Assembly: GCA_023663635.1 (NCBI GenBank)
Contig: JAMPHD010000017.1
Location: 1 to 52,791, forward strand
Length of the DNA: 52,791 nucleotides
Reading direction: 5' to 3'
From: Acetatifactor muris
Lineage (GTDB): Bacteria; Bacillota; Clostridia; Lachnospirales; Lachnospiraceae
Position numbers and translations under genes: made by a program. The notes beneath the pieces were generated by a model. The model made no database searches and was not told where the DNA came from. It saw only the letters and a list, made by a program, of their open reading frames with translations. Positions 9,925 through 19,349 of the stretch are shown here, in pieces. Numbering within the stretch: the stretch's first letter is position 1; the number at the start of each line of letters is the position of its first letter.

Positions 9925-11085
9925 TTATTTTTTGTCCACGTCGATCACGGCGTAATATCCGGAGTCTAATGACTTGAGCTTATAAGATATGATCTCGGTC
10001 AGGGCATTGTCGGAGAGTCTGTAATCAAAAGGCACCACCACATCAAAGATCAGATTGGTGTGGGTGGGGCCTTTTACTATGCGGAAATCGTGCATGGTGA
10101 TGTCGGGATCGATCTCGGAGAGCACATGCAGGACCAGATCGTGCAGACGGTCGGTCTCCGGGTCATTGACGCATACGGGATCCATGTGGATGACGGCGCT
10201 GCAGTGGAGTCCGGCTCGCAGCTCATGTTCGATCAGGTCGATCAGATCGTGCATTTCGAGGATATCGCCGTCCGCGGGAACCTCCGCGTGGAGGGAGAGA
10301 TGCAGACGTCCGGGTCCGTAATTATGTACCATCAGGTCATGGATGCCGATGATGCCTTCATGAGAGAGGACGAGCGAGTTGACCTGCTCCACAAATTCGG
10401 GGTCGGGGGCCTGCCCCAACAGGGGATTGATCGTGTCCTTGGCGGCGTTGATGCCCGCTATACAGATAAAGACGGCCACGATCACGCCGCAGTAGCCGTC
10501 CGCCACAAATCCCGTGTAGTGACAAAGGAGCAGAGAGATCAGCACGATGGAAGTAGCCAGGACGTCCCCGAGGCTGTCCGTGGCTGTGGCCCCCATGGAG
10601 ACGGACCCGATGCGCCGTCCGATATTTCGGTTATAGAGAGCCATATAGCATTTGACGGCGATGGAGATCAGCAGGATCGCGGCGGTGAGCGCGGAGAATT
10701 CCGGCCGCTCGGGGTGCAGGATCTTGCCGACGGAAGTCTGAAACAGTTCAAAGGCCATGAGCAGGATCAGAAAGGCCACCACCAGTCCGGAGATATATTC
10801 CAGTCTGCCGTGTCCGAAGGGATGATCGGAATCCGGCTTTTGGCCGGCCAGTTTGAAACCGAGGAGCGTCACGATGGAGGAGCCCGCGTCCGAGAGATTG
10901 TTGAAGGCGTCCGCCGTGATGGCGATGGAGCCGCTGAGCGCGCCCGCCAGAGCCTTTCCCGCAAAGAGCATCAGATTCAGCGCGATGCCTATGGCGCCGC
11001 AGAGTATGCCATAGCCCTGCCGCACGCGGGGATCCTCCGTGTTGTCCTTATTTTTAATAAAAAGTTTGGCTAAGATCGTGATCAT
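9925..11085 (-). CDS. cation diffusion facilitator (CDF) metal exporter
   Basis: This is a CDF-family metal/proton antiporter of 386 residues; reading on the minus strand, GGAGA precedes the ATG. Six membrane helices are visible, followed by a cytoplasmic ferredoxin-like domain of ~100 residues. The metal-site residues are Asn62-x-x-x-Asp66 in helix 2 and Asp170-x-x-x-Asp174 in helix 5, with HPFGHGR after helix 2. An N/D/D/D site is typical of manganese-type CDFs, while zinc exporters usually have His in helix 5 (family knowledge), so Mn2+ export is the best guess. The last ~90 residues extend beyond the standard domain. The gene is convergent with the CUT1 operon and divergent from gpmI. Confidence 0.9.
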   Translation of the reverse strand: MITILAKLFIKNKDNTEDPRVRQGYGILCGAIGIALNLMLFAGKALAGALSGSIAITADAFNNLSDAGSSIVTLLGFKLAGQKPDSDHPFGHGRLEYISGLVVAFLILLMAFELFQTSVGKILHPERPEFSALTAAILLISIAVKCYMALYNRNIGRRIGSVSMGATATDSLGDVLATSIVLISLLLCHYTGFVADGYCGVIVAVFICIAGINAAKDTINPLLGQAPDPEFVEQVNSLVLSHEGIIGIHDLMVHNYGPGRLHLSLHAEVPADGDILEMHDLIDLIEHELRAGLHCSAVIHMDPVCVNDPETDRLHDLVLHVLSEIDPDITMHDFRIVKGPTHTNLIFDVVVPFDYRLSDNALTEIISYKLKSLDSGYYAVIDVDKK

Positions 11086-11253
11086 CGCTGTTCTCCATTG
11101 TCGTTATTTTGAGATGTCCGCCCCGGTTGCCGGTCTGAATCCGTCCGTCGGTTTAATCCGTCAGTCGGTTGTCGCTACCGACCTCTCCGGCAGGTTGTCA
11201 GAACATTGTAAATCATTCCCCTCCAAAATACAATACTTTTTTGGCCGTGATTC

Positions 11254-11282
11254 TTGCGAATCCATGGAAGAAAGTGTATAAT
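11254..11282 (+). promoter_or_regulatory. promoter of gpmI
   Basis: TTGCGA (11254-11259) and TATAAT (11277-11282) are separated by 17 bp. The start codon of gpmI is 45 bases downstream. The 240-base gap between the CDF gene and gpmI otherwise shows only two short direct repeats around 11141-11170. Confidence 0.7.
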
Positions 11283-11326
11283 GCATTTTGGTGTGAAGAT
11301 ACTAAAATTGGCAGGAGGAATCGGAT

Positions 11327-12889
11327 ATGAACAAAAAACCTGTAGTTTTGATGATTTTAGACGGATACGGACTCAATGAGAAGACGGAGGGCAACGCGGT
11401 GGCGCAGGCCAAGACGCCCGTGATGGATGAGCTGATGAAGTCAGGGGTCTTCGTGAGAGGAAACGCCAGCGGCATGGCGGTGGGTCTGCCCGACGGCCAG
11501 ATGGGCAACTCCGAGGTGGGACATTTGAATATGGGCGCGGGGCGCATCGTGTATCAGGAGCTGACCCGCATCACCAAGGAGATACAGGACGGGACTTTCT
11601 TTGAGAATCCCGCGCTCCTCAAGGCGGTGGAGAACTGTAAGAAGAATGACGGCGCGCTGCACTGCATGGGACTTTTGTCCGACGGCGGCGTTCACAGCCA
11701 CAACACGCATCTCTACGGCCTGTTGGAGATGGCCAAGAGAAACGGCTTAGAGAAAGTATATGTCCACTGCTTTTTGGACGGGCGTGACACGCCTCCCGCC
11801 AGCGGTAAGGAGTTTGCCGAGGCGCTGTGCGCCGAGATGGACCGAATCGGCGTGGGTAAGATCGCGTCCGTGACGGGGCGCTATTACGCCATGGACAGAG
11901 ACAACAATTATGACCGCGTCAAGACCGCTTATGACGCTCTGACAAAGGGCGAGGGGCTGACGGCCGCGAGCGGTCCGGAGGGCATACAGAGTTCCTATGA
12001 CAGGGAGGAGACGGACGAGTTCGTGAAACCCACCGTGGTACTGGAGAACGGCCGGCCCGTGGCCACCGTGCAGGACGGGGATTCCGTGGTATTCTTCAAC
12101 TTCCGCCCCGACAGGGCAAGAGAGATCACAAGGGCCTTCTGCGAGGATGATTTCAAGGGATTCGAGAGAGGGAAGAGAAAGGATATCGTCTATGTATGTT
12201 TCTCGGATTACGATCCCACCATCCCCAACAAGGAGGTGGCGTTCCATAAAGTGGCGGTGACCAACACCTTCGGCGAGTGGCTGGCGGCCAATCACATGCG
12301 TCAGGCCCGTATCGCCGAGACGGAGAAATACGCCCATGTCACTTTTTTCTTCAACGGCGGCGTGGAGGAGCCCAACGAGGGGGAGGACCGCATTCTGGTC
12401 AATTCTCCCAAGTATGTGCCCACCTATGACAGGAAACCCCGCATGAGCGCCTACACGGTCTGCGACAGACTGAGCGAGGCGATCACGGCCAAGGATGAGA
12501 ACGGAGATCCCTATTATGACGTGATCATCTGCAATTTTGCCAATCCCGACATGGTGGGACACACCGGCGTGTTGGAGGCGGCAGTCAAGGCGGTGGAAGT
12601 CATTGACGAGTGCGTGGGAGAGATCGTGAACCTCGTGAAGGAAGTGGACGGCGCGCTGTTCATCTGCGCGGATCACGGCAACGCGGAGCAGTTGGTGGAC
12701 TATGAGACGGGCGAGCCCTTCACCGCCCACACCACCAATCAGGTGCCCTTCATTCTGGTAAATTATGACAGCGCGTACACCCTCAGAGAGGGCGGATGTC
12801 TGGCGGACATCGTGCCGACTCTGATCGAGATCATGGGCTGCAAGCAGCCTGTGGAGATGACCGGCAAGTCCCTTCTGGTGCGCAGATAG
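11327..12889 (+). CDS. gpmI: 2,3-bisphosphoglycerate-independent phosphoglycerate mutase
   Basis: This glycolytic enzyme interconverts 3-phosphoglycerate and 2-phosphoglycerate without a bisphosphoglycerate cofactor, using two Mn2+ ions in the cytoplasm. It has 520 residues, the normal length. The metal-binding N-terminus reads LDGYG, and the phosphorylated serine lies in DGQMGNSEVGHLNMGAGR (Ser62). The C-terminal metal site ADHGNAEQ is present. ATG 11327 follows AGGAGG with good spacing. The gene is monocistronic: its own promoter is upstream and a strong terminator follows. A Mn-dependent enzyme next to a likely Mn exporter is worth noting, but the two genes are divergent. Confidence 0.97.
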   Translation: MNKKPVVLMILDGYGLNEKTEGNAVAQAKTPVMDELMKSGVFVRGNASGMAVGLPDGQMGNSEVGHLNMGAGRIVYQELTRITKEIQDGTFFENPALLKAVENCKKNDGALHCMGLLSDGGVHSHNTHLYGLLEMAKRNGLEKVYVHCFLDGRDTPPASGKEFAEALCAEMDRIGVGKIASVTGRYYAMDRDNNYDRVKTAYDALTKGEGLTAASGPEGIQSSYDREETDEFVKPTVVLENGRPVATVQDGDSVVFFNFRPDRAREITRAFCEDDFKGFERGKRKDIVYVCFSDYDPTIPNKEVAFHKVAVTNTFGEWLAANHMRQARIAETEKYAHVTFFFNGGVEEPNEGEDRILVNSPKYVPTYDRKPRMSAYTVCDRLSEAITAKDENGDPYYDVIICNFANPDMVGHTGVLEAAVKAVEVIDECVGEIVNLVKEVDGALFICADHGNAEQLVDYETGEPFTAHTTNQVPFILVNYDSAYTLREGGCLADIVPTLIEIMGCKQPVEMTGKSLLVRR

Positions 12890-12905
12890 AGCGTGGGATC
12901 TTGGT

Positions 12906-12945
12906 CCCCGGACCTCTTGGAACGAGACGGTCCGGGGGCTTTTTT
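12906..12945 (+). terminator. rho-independent terminator of gpmI
   Basis: A perfect 9-bp stem, CCCCGGACC (12906-12914) with GGTCCGGGG (12929-12937), is followed by a T run ending at 12945. Confidence 0.9.
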
Positions 12946-12946
12946 A

Positions 12947-12974
12947 TTGACAAAATTTCTTCAATCAGTATAAT
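12947..12974 (+). promoter_or_regulatory. promoter of the opp operon
   Basis: A consensus TTGACA (12947-12952) and a consensus TATAAT (12969-12974) are 16 bp apart. The promoter begins directly after the gpmI terminator and lies 50 bases before oppB. Confidence 0.88.
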
Positions 12975-13023
12975 AATGAATATATGGTCTTTTATCTGCA
13001 AGGAAAACAAGAGAGGTGTCACA

Positions 13024-13941
13024 GTGGCAAAATACATTGCAAAACGAATCGTTCTGGCGATCGTCACGATCTGGGTGGTGGCGACGCTGACCTTTTTCCT
13101 GATGAATATGGTTCCCGGCGGGCCTTTCATGTCCGAGAAGGCGCTGAGCCCCGCGGCACAGGCTGCCTTGGAGGCCAAGTACGGCTTGGACAAACCTCTG
13201 GGAGAGCAATACCTGACTTATTTAAAGGACGCTCTGCACGGGGATCTGGGCGACAGCCTCAAGCAGAGGGGGCGCACCGTGACGGATATCATTCTGACCA
13301 AGTTCCCGGTCTCCGCGAAAGTGGGCGGACTGGCGGTTCTGGTCTCTCTGTGCGTGGGCATTCCGCTGGGCTGTATCGCGGCCTACAAGCGCGGCAAAGT
13401 GGTGGACAGCGTGATCAGCGTGGTCTCCACCTGCGGCATCGCGGTTCCCAACTTCGTGATCTGTACCGTACTGATGTATGTTTTGGGCGTGAAAGCGAGG
13501 ATCCTTCCCACTTTGGGACTGACCGGGTGGAAGAATTATATCATGCCCGTGATCTCCCTGTCCTTTTATCCCACGGCCTATATCATGAGACTGATGCGCT
13601 CCTCCATGTTGGACGCGTTGGGACAGGATTATATGCGCACGGCCAAGGCCAAGGGGCTTTCGCAGAAGGTGTGCATTTTCAAGCACGCGCTGCGCAACGC
13701 GATCCTGCCCGTGGTCACCTATCTGGGCCCCATGATTACATATACGCTGACAGGCAGCTTTATCGTGGAGAAGATCTTTACGATCCCGGGACTGGGCGGA
13801 GAGTTCATCGGCGCGATCACCAGCCGTGACTATACGCTGATCATGGGAACCACCATCTTTCTGGCCGCCTTTATGGTGCTCATGAATCTGGTGGTGGATA
13901 TCGTCTATAAGTTTGTGGATCCCAGAATCCAGTTGAAATGA
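13024..13941 (+). CDS. oppB: oligopeptide/dipeptide ABC transporter permease (OppB/DppB)
   Basis: This is the first permease of a peptide importer, 305 residues from GTG 13024, 7 bases after GAGAGGTG. An upstream in-frame ATG at 12796 lies within gpmI and is not credible. It has six membrane helices and the DppB/OppB signature N-terminus (ending in NMVPGGPF). The EAA-loop equivalent reads DYMRTAKAKGLSQKVCIFKHALRNAILPV, which is the usual form; here only its core is cited. It pairs with OppC at 14006. The substrate could be peptides or, less often in this family, nickel; the family alone does not decide. Confidence 0.93.
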   Translation: MAKYIAKRIVLAIVTIWVVATLTFFLMNMVPGGPFMSEKALSPAAQAALEAKYGLDKPLGEQYLTYLKDALHGDLGDSLKQRGRTVTDIILTKFPVSAKVGGLAVLVSLCVGIPLGCIAAYKRGKVVDSVISVVSTCGIAVPNFVICTVLMYVLGVKARILPTLGLTGWKNYIMPVISLSFYPTAYIMRLMRSSMLDALGQDYMRTAKAKGLSQKVCIFKHALRNAILPVVTYLGPMITYTLTGSFIVEKIFTIPGLGGEFIGAITSRDYTLIMGTTIFLAAFMVLMNLVVDIVYKFVDPRIQLK

Positions 13942-14005
13942 CCCGGACGGATGGCGGAATAAACGCGGATCGTCATAGAAGACAAGCGAGGAACGGAGAG
14001 GACAG

Positions 14006-15055
14006 ATGAACAAAAACCCACTGAGTTTTCAACTGAATTTACAGCCGGAGGATTTCATGCCGGCCTCCCGGGAGGAGAGGGAAGGCCTTGTGGTCATGCG
14101 GGAGAGCGTGAGCTTTTGGAAGGACGGATTTCGCCGACTGGTCAAAAACAAAGTCGCGATGGTCAGTTTGGCCGTCATTGTCATTATCATGATCTTTTCA
14201 TTTATCGTGCCCATGTTTTATCCCTATAAGTACAACACACAGACCAAGGGGGCGAACAATTTAAAGCCCATGCAGTACGCGGCGGAGGAACAGGCCGCGA
14301 TAGACGCGGGGGAGAAGATATTTCCCCATATATTCGGCACGGATAAGCTGGGACGCGACTACGCGATCCGCGTGATGATGGGCAGCCGGATCTCGCTGTT
14401 GGTGGGATTGATCGCCACCGTCATCATTCTGCTGATCGGATCCGCCTACGGTTCCATTGCGGCGTTTGCCGGCGGATGGGTGGATATGGTGATGATGCGG
14501 ATCGTGGACATCATCTACACCATACCGGACGTGCTCCTGATCGTGCTCCTCTCCTTCGCGCTGAAAGCGCCGCTGCAGGTTCTGGGGGAGGAAGTGCCCG
14601 GATTTTCCTGGCTGAACGTGATCGGTGACAATATGGTCAGCATTTTCGTGGTGTTTGCCCTGTTGTACTGGGTGGGTATGGCCCGCATGGTGCGCAGCCA
14701 GATTTTGATGCTCAAGGAGAGCGAGTATGTGACTGCGGCCAGGGCTCTGGGAGCCAAGAGCGGCAGGATCATCAGGAAACACCTTCTCACCAACTGTATC
14801 GGCACTTTGATCGTGACCACCACGCTGCAGATACCCTCCTCCATCTTCACGGAGAGTTTCCTGAGTTTCTTAGGTTTGGGAGTGGCCGTGCCCCTTCCGT
14901 CCCTGGGCAGCCTGTGCAGTGACGCCATCAACGGCATGGCGACCTATCCTCATCTGTTGTTTATTCCGGCCTTTGTCATCAGCCTGATCATCTTGAGCTT
15001 TAACCTTTTGGGAGACGGCCTGAGAGATGCCTTTGACCCGAAACTGAAGAATTAG
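14006..15055 (+). CDS. oppC: oligopeptide/dipeptide ABC transporter permease (OppC/DppC)
   Basis: This is the second permease, 349 residues, starting at ATG 14006, 9 bases after a GGAGAGGA site. It carries the OppC-type N-terminal cytoplasmic segment (residues 1-45), one helix at ~47-68, an extracellular part with the GTDKLGRD motif typical of DppC/OppC, then five helices and the EAA loop with YVTAARALGAKSGRIIRKH. It lies 64 bases after oppB and 12 bases before oppD. Confidence 0.94.
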   Translation: MNKNPLSFQLNLQPEDFMPASREEREGLVVMRESVSFWKDGFRRLVKNKVAMVSLAVIVIIMIFSFIVPMFYPYKYNTQTKGANNLKPMQYAAEEQAAIDAGEKIFPHIFGTDKLGRDYAIRVMMGSRISLLVGLIATVIILLIGSAYGSIAAFAGGWVDMVMMRIVDIIYTIPDVLLIVLLSFALKAPLQVLGEEVPGFSWLNVIGDNMVSIFVVFALLYWVGMARMVRSQILMLKESEYVTAARALGAKSGRIIRKHLLTNCIGTLIVTTTLQIPSSIFTESFLSFLGLGVAVPLPSLGSLCSDAINGMATYPHLLFIPAFVISLIILSFNLLGDGLRDAFDPKLKN

Positions 15056-15067
15056 GGAGGAGACGCC

Positions 15068-16069
15068 ATGAGTGAATATTTGGTGGAAATTAAGAACGAG
15101 CGCCTTTCTTTCTTTACGCCGGCGGGAGAGGTAAAGGCTTTGAACGATGTGTCCATTCACCTGAAAGAGGGTGAAGTGTTGGGCATCGTGGGAGAGAGCG
15201 GCAGCGGCAAATCGGTGACGGCCTACAGCCTGATGGGACTGACGGCCCATCCCGGCAGACTGATCGGCGGCACGTTGGAGTTCAACGGACACCGGATTCA
15301 TGAGATGTCGGAGAAGGAGATGCGTGAGATCCGCGGCAACGAGGTCGCGATCATCTTTCAGGATCCCATGACCAGTCTCAATCCCGTGTATACCATCGGC
15401 AATCAGATTGAGGAGGTCATTCTGCTCCACACGGACAAGAATAAGACCGAGGCCCATGCCAGAGCCAAAGAACTGTTGGAACTGGTGGGCATCAATGAGC
15501 CGGAGAAACGTCTGCGACAGTATCCTCACGAGCTCTCCGGAGGTATGCGTCAGCGCGTGATGATCGCCATCGCGTTGGCCTGTGAGCCCAAGCTCTTGAT
15601 CGCGGATGAGCCGACCACAGCGCTGGATGTGACCATTCAGGCACAGATTTTGGAACTGATGATGGAGCTGAAAGATAAACTGGGCATGGCGATCATCATG
15701 ATCACCCATGATCTGGGAATCGTGGCCAGTATCTGCGAGAGGATTGCGGTCATGTACGCGGGCAGGATCGTGGAGTACGGGACGACGGATGAGATCTTCT
15801 ATGAGCCCAAGCATGAGTACACCAAGGGATTATTGCGCAGCATTCCCCGCCTGGACGCTCAGAAACATGAGAGACTGGTTCCCATTGAGGGAACTCCCAT
15901 AGATCTGCTCAATCCCCCCAAGGGATGTCCTTTCGCGCCCCGCTGTGAGCAGTGCATGAAGATCTGCCTGCGGGAGATGCCTCCTGTGACAGAGTTTGGC
16001 GAGGTTCATTACACCCAATGTTGGATGAACCAAAAACAAATGATGGAAGGAGCGGCGGCAGATGAGTGA
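15068..16069 (+). CDS. oppD: oligopeptide/dipeptide ABC transporter ATPase (OppD/DppD)
   Basis: This cytoplasmic ATPase of 333 residues energises the peptide importer. It has Walker A GESGSGKS (near residue 40), Q-loop FQDPMTSLNP, signature LSGGMRQRV, Walker B LLIADEPTTALDV and an H-loop at MITHDLGIV. The C-terminal oligopeptide-transporter extension has four Cys in GCPFAPRCEQCMKIC plus a later Cys, a pattern that can hold a [4Fe-4S] cluster in this family. The start is ATG 15068 after GGAGGAG. Its end overlaps oppF by 8 bases. Confidence 0.95.
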   Translation: MSEYLVEIKNERLSFFTPAGEVKALNDVSIHLKEGEVLGIVGESGSGKSVTAYSLMGLTAHPGRLIGGTLEFNGHRIHEMSEKEMREIRGNEVAIIFQDPMTSLNPVYTIGNQIEEVILLHTDKNKTEAHARAKELLELVGINEPEKRLRQYPHELSGGMRQRVMIAIALACEPKLLIADEPTTALDVTIQAQILELMMELKDKLGMAIIMITHDLGIVASICERIAVMYAGRIVEYGTTDEIFYEPKHEYTKGLLRSIPRLDAQKHERLVPIEGTPIDLLNPPKGCPFAPRCEQCMKICLREMPPVTEFGEVHYTQCWMNQKQMMEGAAADE

Positions 16070-17060
16070 AAATTTAGTACAGGTTGAACACTTAAAGCAA
16101 TATTTCCCCGCCGGCGGTTTTGGCAAGGGGCGCAAATACATTAAAGCGGTGGACGATGTATCTTTTGCCATTCAAAAGGGCGAGACTTTCGGCCTGGTGG
16201 GAGAGAGCGGCTGCGGCAAGACCACCACGGGACGTTCTCTGCTCAGACTGTATGAACCCACGGAGGGCAGGATCACCTATGACGGAGAGGTGATCTTCGA
16301 GAAGATGGGAGACGGGAAGAAGATTGCCGTTGACATGATGCCTTATCGCAAGAAGATGCAGATCGTCTTTCAGGATCCCTACGCCAGTCTGGATCCCCGC
16401 ATGACGGTGGGAGACATCGTGGGGGAACCCATCGACATTCACAAGCTGGCCGCCGACAAAAAGGAGCGCTATGACCGTATCATTGAGCTTCTGCGTCAGG
16501 TGGGACTCAACTCCGAGCACGCGAACCGCTATCCCCATGAGTTTTCCGGAGGACAGAGGCAGCGTGTGGGCATTGCCAGGGCTCTGGCCGTGAATCCGGA
16601 GTTCATCGTCTGTGATGAGCCCATCTCCGCGTTGGACGTGTCCATTCAGGCACAGGTGATCAATATGTTCGAGGATCTGCAGGCGCAGCTGGGTCTGACC
16701 TATCTGTTCATTGCCCATGATCTGTCCGTGGTGAAACATATCTCCAACCGGATCGGCGTGATGTATCTGGGCAATATGGTGGAACTGGCGGACAGCTATG
16801 AGCTGACGGAGCACAGTATGCACCCCTACACGCAGAGCCTGATATCGGCCATTCCCATCGCGGATCCCAAGGTGGCGAGAGCCAGTAAGCGCATCGTGTT
16901 GGAGGGAGATGTGCCGAGTCCCTTAAATCCCCCTTCCGGATGCCGTTTCCGCACCCGCTGTCCCTATGCGGATGAGAAATGCGCCTGTGAGATTCCGGAG
17001 TGGAGAGAAGTGGCTCCGAATCATTACGCCGCCTGTCATCATTTGGACAAGTGCAATTAG
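16062..17060 (+). CDS. oppF: oligopeptide/dipeptide ABC transporter ATPase (OppF/DppF)
   Basis: This is the second ATPase, 332 residues, forming a heterodimer with OppD. It shows Walker [11 protein letters not shown]-loop [10 protein letters not shown], signature [15 protein letters not shown], Walker [14 protein letters not shown] and the C-terminal Cys motif ([17 protein letters not shown]). It starts at ATG 16062 inside the end of oppD, so translation is coupled. A 131-base gap with a small hairpin (CTGCG/CGCAG, 17109-17122) separates it from oppA. Confidence 0.95.
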   Translation: MSENLVQVEHLKQYFPAGGFGKGRKYIKAVDDVSFAIQKGETFGLVGESGCGKTTTGRSLLRLYEPTEGRITYDGEVIFEKMGDGKKIAVDMMPYRKKMQIVFQDPYASLDPRMTVGDIVGEPIDIHKLAADKKERYDRIIELLRQVGLNSEHANRYPHEFSGGQRQRVGIARALAVNPEFIVCDEPISALDVSIQAQVINMFEDLQAQLGLTYLFIAHDLSVVKHISNRIGVMYLGNMVELADSYELTEHSMHPYTQSLISAIPIADPKVARASKRIVLEGDVPSPLNPPSGCRFRTRCPYADEKCACEIPEWREVAPNHYAACHHLDKCN

Positions 17061-17191
17061 AGCCTGTCCGCGGAGCGGGCGTATTGACGGATTAAATCAG
17101 ATAGACATCTGCGGTATCGCAGTGTTTATATAGCAACCAATTAACAGAGGGAGATACTAAGATATCATCCCTCACACAAGGAGGAGAGAGT

Positions 17192-18802
17192 ATGAAAAAG
17201 AAAATCATGGCTCTGCTTTTCTCGGCTGTTATGGTGATGGGTCTTGCGGCCTGCAATAACGGCGGGGGGGCAGATGGTATTCTGTCCGTACAGGTCGGAC
17301 CGAATCCCGAGACCATCGATCCCGCGCTGAACAGCGCAGTGGACGGCGGCAATATGCTGCTCCACAATTTTGAGTGCCTTTTGACCGTGGGGCAGGACGG
17401 CACCCTGCAGCCCGGACAGGCGGAGAGTTGGGAGACCTCAGAGGACGGTCTTACCTGGACTTTCCATCTGCGCGAGGGACTGAAGTGGTCCGACGGCACG
17501 GATCTTACCGCAAACGACTTTGTCTACAGTTGGAAGCGCGTATGCGATCCCAAGGTTGCCGCTCCCTACGCGGATACAGTCCTGAGCATGGTAGAGGGTT
17601 ATGACGAGGCCATTCAGGGCAACTTGGACGCGTTGCAGGTGGTTGCGGCAGATGAAACCACACTGGTGGTCACCTTGAGCGCTCCCTGTTCTTATTTCGG
17701 CAGCCTGGCGGCATTCGCCACGCTGAGCCCCGTTCAGCAGGCCACCGTGGAGGCAAACGGCGACAAGTGGGCCGTATCTCCTGATACCTATGTGTCCAAC
17801 GGACCTTTCTACATCACTGAATGGGTCCCGGATTCCTACATTCTGATGAGCAAGAATCCCAATTATTGGAACGCGGACGCCATCAAGCTTGAGGGCATCA
17901 AGTTCAACCTGATCGAGGATTCCAACGCTGCCTACAGCGCTTATCAGACCGGTGAGGTTCTGATGATCAAGGATGTGCCCACCGAGGAGATCCCCAGTCT
18001 GACCGGCAACAGCGAGTTCCATGTGGAGCCTATCATCGGCACCTATTACATCAATCTGAACCTGAAGGAAGAAATATTCCAGGATGCCAAGGTGCGTCAG
18101 GCTCTGAGCCTTGCCATCGACCGCGAGTATGTGGCCAACACGCTGATGCAGGGAACCTATTCCCCCGCGGGCAACTTCATGGGCCCCGGTTGGATCGACA
18201 CCGATGGTACTGAGTTTATCGACAACGCAAACGGTGGTCAGTCCTACATCGACAATTCCGATTACGAGGGCAATCTCGCCAAGGCCAAGGAGCTGTTGGC
18301 GGAGGCAGGATATCCCGATGGCGCAGGATTCCCCAACATCGCCTACACCACCAACGATTCCGGCTACCACAAAGTCGTGGCTGAGTATCTGCAGGAGGCA
18401 TGGGCTGAGCTTGGCATCAATCTGGATGTAAATATCGTGGAGTGGTCCAGTTTCACGCCGCTGCGCCGCGCGCAGGAGTATGATGTGGCCCGCAACGGCT
18501 GGGTGGGTGACTACAGCGATCCCTCCAATATGTTGGATCTGATGTATTCCACCAACGGCAACAATGATGGAAAATACTCAAGCAAGGCATATGATGCCGC
18601 CATCGACATCTCCAGAACCACTCTGGATCCCGCAGAGCGCTCCAAGGCGCTGCACGATGCCGAGGACATTCTGATGGAGGACGCAGGCTGCATCCCTCTT
18701 GCTTACTACAATGACTTCTGGCTGCAGAGCGAGAAGATCACCGGAGCATGGCATTCCGCTTACGGCTACTGGTACTTCATGTACGCGGATATCAAGGACT
18801 GA
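17192..18802 (+). CDS. oppA: peptide-binding lipoprotein (OppA/DppA, family 5)
   Basis: This is the extracellular peptide-binding lipoprotein of the importer, 536 residues. The signal peptide ends in lipobox L-A-A-C (Cys21), and ATG 17192 follows AAGGAGGAG. The family 5 signature is present: the N-terminal strand with PETIDPALNS, the FHLREGLKWSDGTDLTANDF region, and the C-terminal lobe with YLQEAWAELGINLD. It lies last in the operon, an arrangement that often allows higher expression of the binding protein, possibly from a weak extra promoter in the preceding gap (TTGACG at 17084-17089, no good -10). A terminator follows. Confidence 0.95.
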   Translation: MKKKIMALLFSAVMVMGLAACNNGGGADGILSVQVGPNPETIDPALNSAVDGGNMLLHNFECLLTVGQDGTLQPGQAESWETSEDGLTWTFHLREGLKWSDGTDLTANDFVYSWKRVCDPKVAAPYADTVLSMVEGYDEAIQGNLDALQVVAADETTLVVTLSAPCSYFGSLAAFATLSPVQQATVEANGDKWAVSPDTYVSNGPFYITEWVPDSYILMSKNPNYWNADAIKLEGIKFNLIEDSNAAYSAYQTGEVLMIKDVPTEEIPSLTGNSEFHVEPIIGTYYINLNLKEEIFQDAKVRQALSLAIDREYVANTLMQGTYSPAGNFMGPGWIDTDGTEFIDNANGGQSYIDNSDYEGNLAKAKELLAEAGYPDGAGFPNIAYTTNDSGYHKVVAEYLQEAWAELGINLDVNIVEWSSFTPLRRAQEYDVARNGWVGDYSDPSNMLDLMYSTNGNNDGKYSSKAYDAAIDISRTTLDPAERSKALHDAEDILMEDAGCIPLAYYNDFWLQSEKITGAWHSAYGYWYFMYADIKD

Positions 18803-18828
18803 CGGATATCATTCCGGTAGAACGGTTG

Positions 18829-18870
18829 AGGCGCGTCTTATGGGGAGCGATCCCCGAGGCGCGCCTTTTT
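18829..18870 (+). terminator. rho-independent terminator of the opp operon
   Basis: An outer stem AGGCGCG (18829-18835) with CGCGCCT (18860-18866) encloses an inner GGGGA/TCCCC hairpin, and is followed by a T run to 18870. Confidence 0.85.
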
Positions 18871-18949
18871 GCTGCCGGCTTTTCTTTTGCTGCCGCCTCT
18901 GTCGGTAGATCGGTTTGGGGCAGAATTTTGTCCTGTTGGAAAATTTTTG

Positions 18950-18978
18950 TTGAAATTGTCCACGGATTATGGTATGAT
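18950..18978 (+). promoter_or_regulatory. promoter of secG
   Basis: TTGAAA (18950-18955) and TATGAT (18973-18978) are separated by 17 bp, 30 bases before the secG start codon. Confidence 0.75.
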
Positions 18979-19007
18979 TAAATCTGCTTGACATTAGGAG
19001 GTGTGAA

Positions 19008-19250
19008 ATGGGAGCATTAAAGATCGCGTTGACGGTAATCTTTATCATAGTTTGTGTGGCGCTTGTCGTGTTAGTATTGATGCAGGAAGGCAAATCCGCA
19101 GGGCTCGGAACCATAGGCGGAGCGGCGGAGACCTACTGGGGCAAGAACAAAGGACGATCCATGGAAGGGTTTCTGGTGAAACTGACCAAGGTGATGGCGG
19201 TATTGTTCATCCTGCTTGCGGCAATACTAAATTTGAATGTATTTTCATAA
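19008..19250 (+). CDS. secG: protein translocase subunit SecG
   Basis: This is a small subunit of the SecYEG protein-export channel, 80 residues, with two membrane helices (residues ~3-25 and ~57-77). Between them lies the conserved loop with LVLMQEGKSAGLG and the GAAETYWGKNKGRS stretch typical of Firmicute SecG. AGGAGG at 18996-19001 precedes ATG 19008 by 6 bases. It has its own promoter and terminator, yet sits in the usual Clostridia order secG-rnr-smpB-ssrA. Confidence 0.95.
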   Translation: MGALKIALTVIFIIVCVALVVLVLMQEGKSAGLGTIGGAAETYWGKNKGRSMEGFLVKLTKVMAVLFILLAAILNLNVFS

Positions 19251-19260
19251 CACGTCAGAC

Positions 19261-19289
19261 AAAACACTCTTGCAAAAGAGTGTTTTTTT
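19261..19289 (+). terminator. rho-independent terminator of secG
   Basis: An 11-bp perfect stem, AAAACACTCTT (19261-19271) with AAGAGTGTTTT (19276-19286), has a GCAA tetraloop and a T tail. Confidence 0.92.
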
Positions 19290-19349
19290 AACATAAGGGC
19301 AGCACGCTCCGTGAACTGTCCGTTGTTTTATCTTGGAGAATGTTTGAGA

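Noticed and set aside
12796..13023. Extended OppB starting inside gpmI
   Set aside because: It would cross the gpmI terminator and the opp promoter; GTG 13024 has a good ribosome site and matches the family N-terminus.
17061..17191. Riboswitch or attenuator before oppA
   Set aside because: Only one 5-bp hairpin and a weak TTGACG were seen; there is no T-run terminator or known aptamer pattern.
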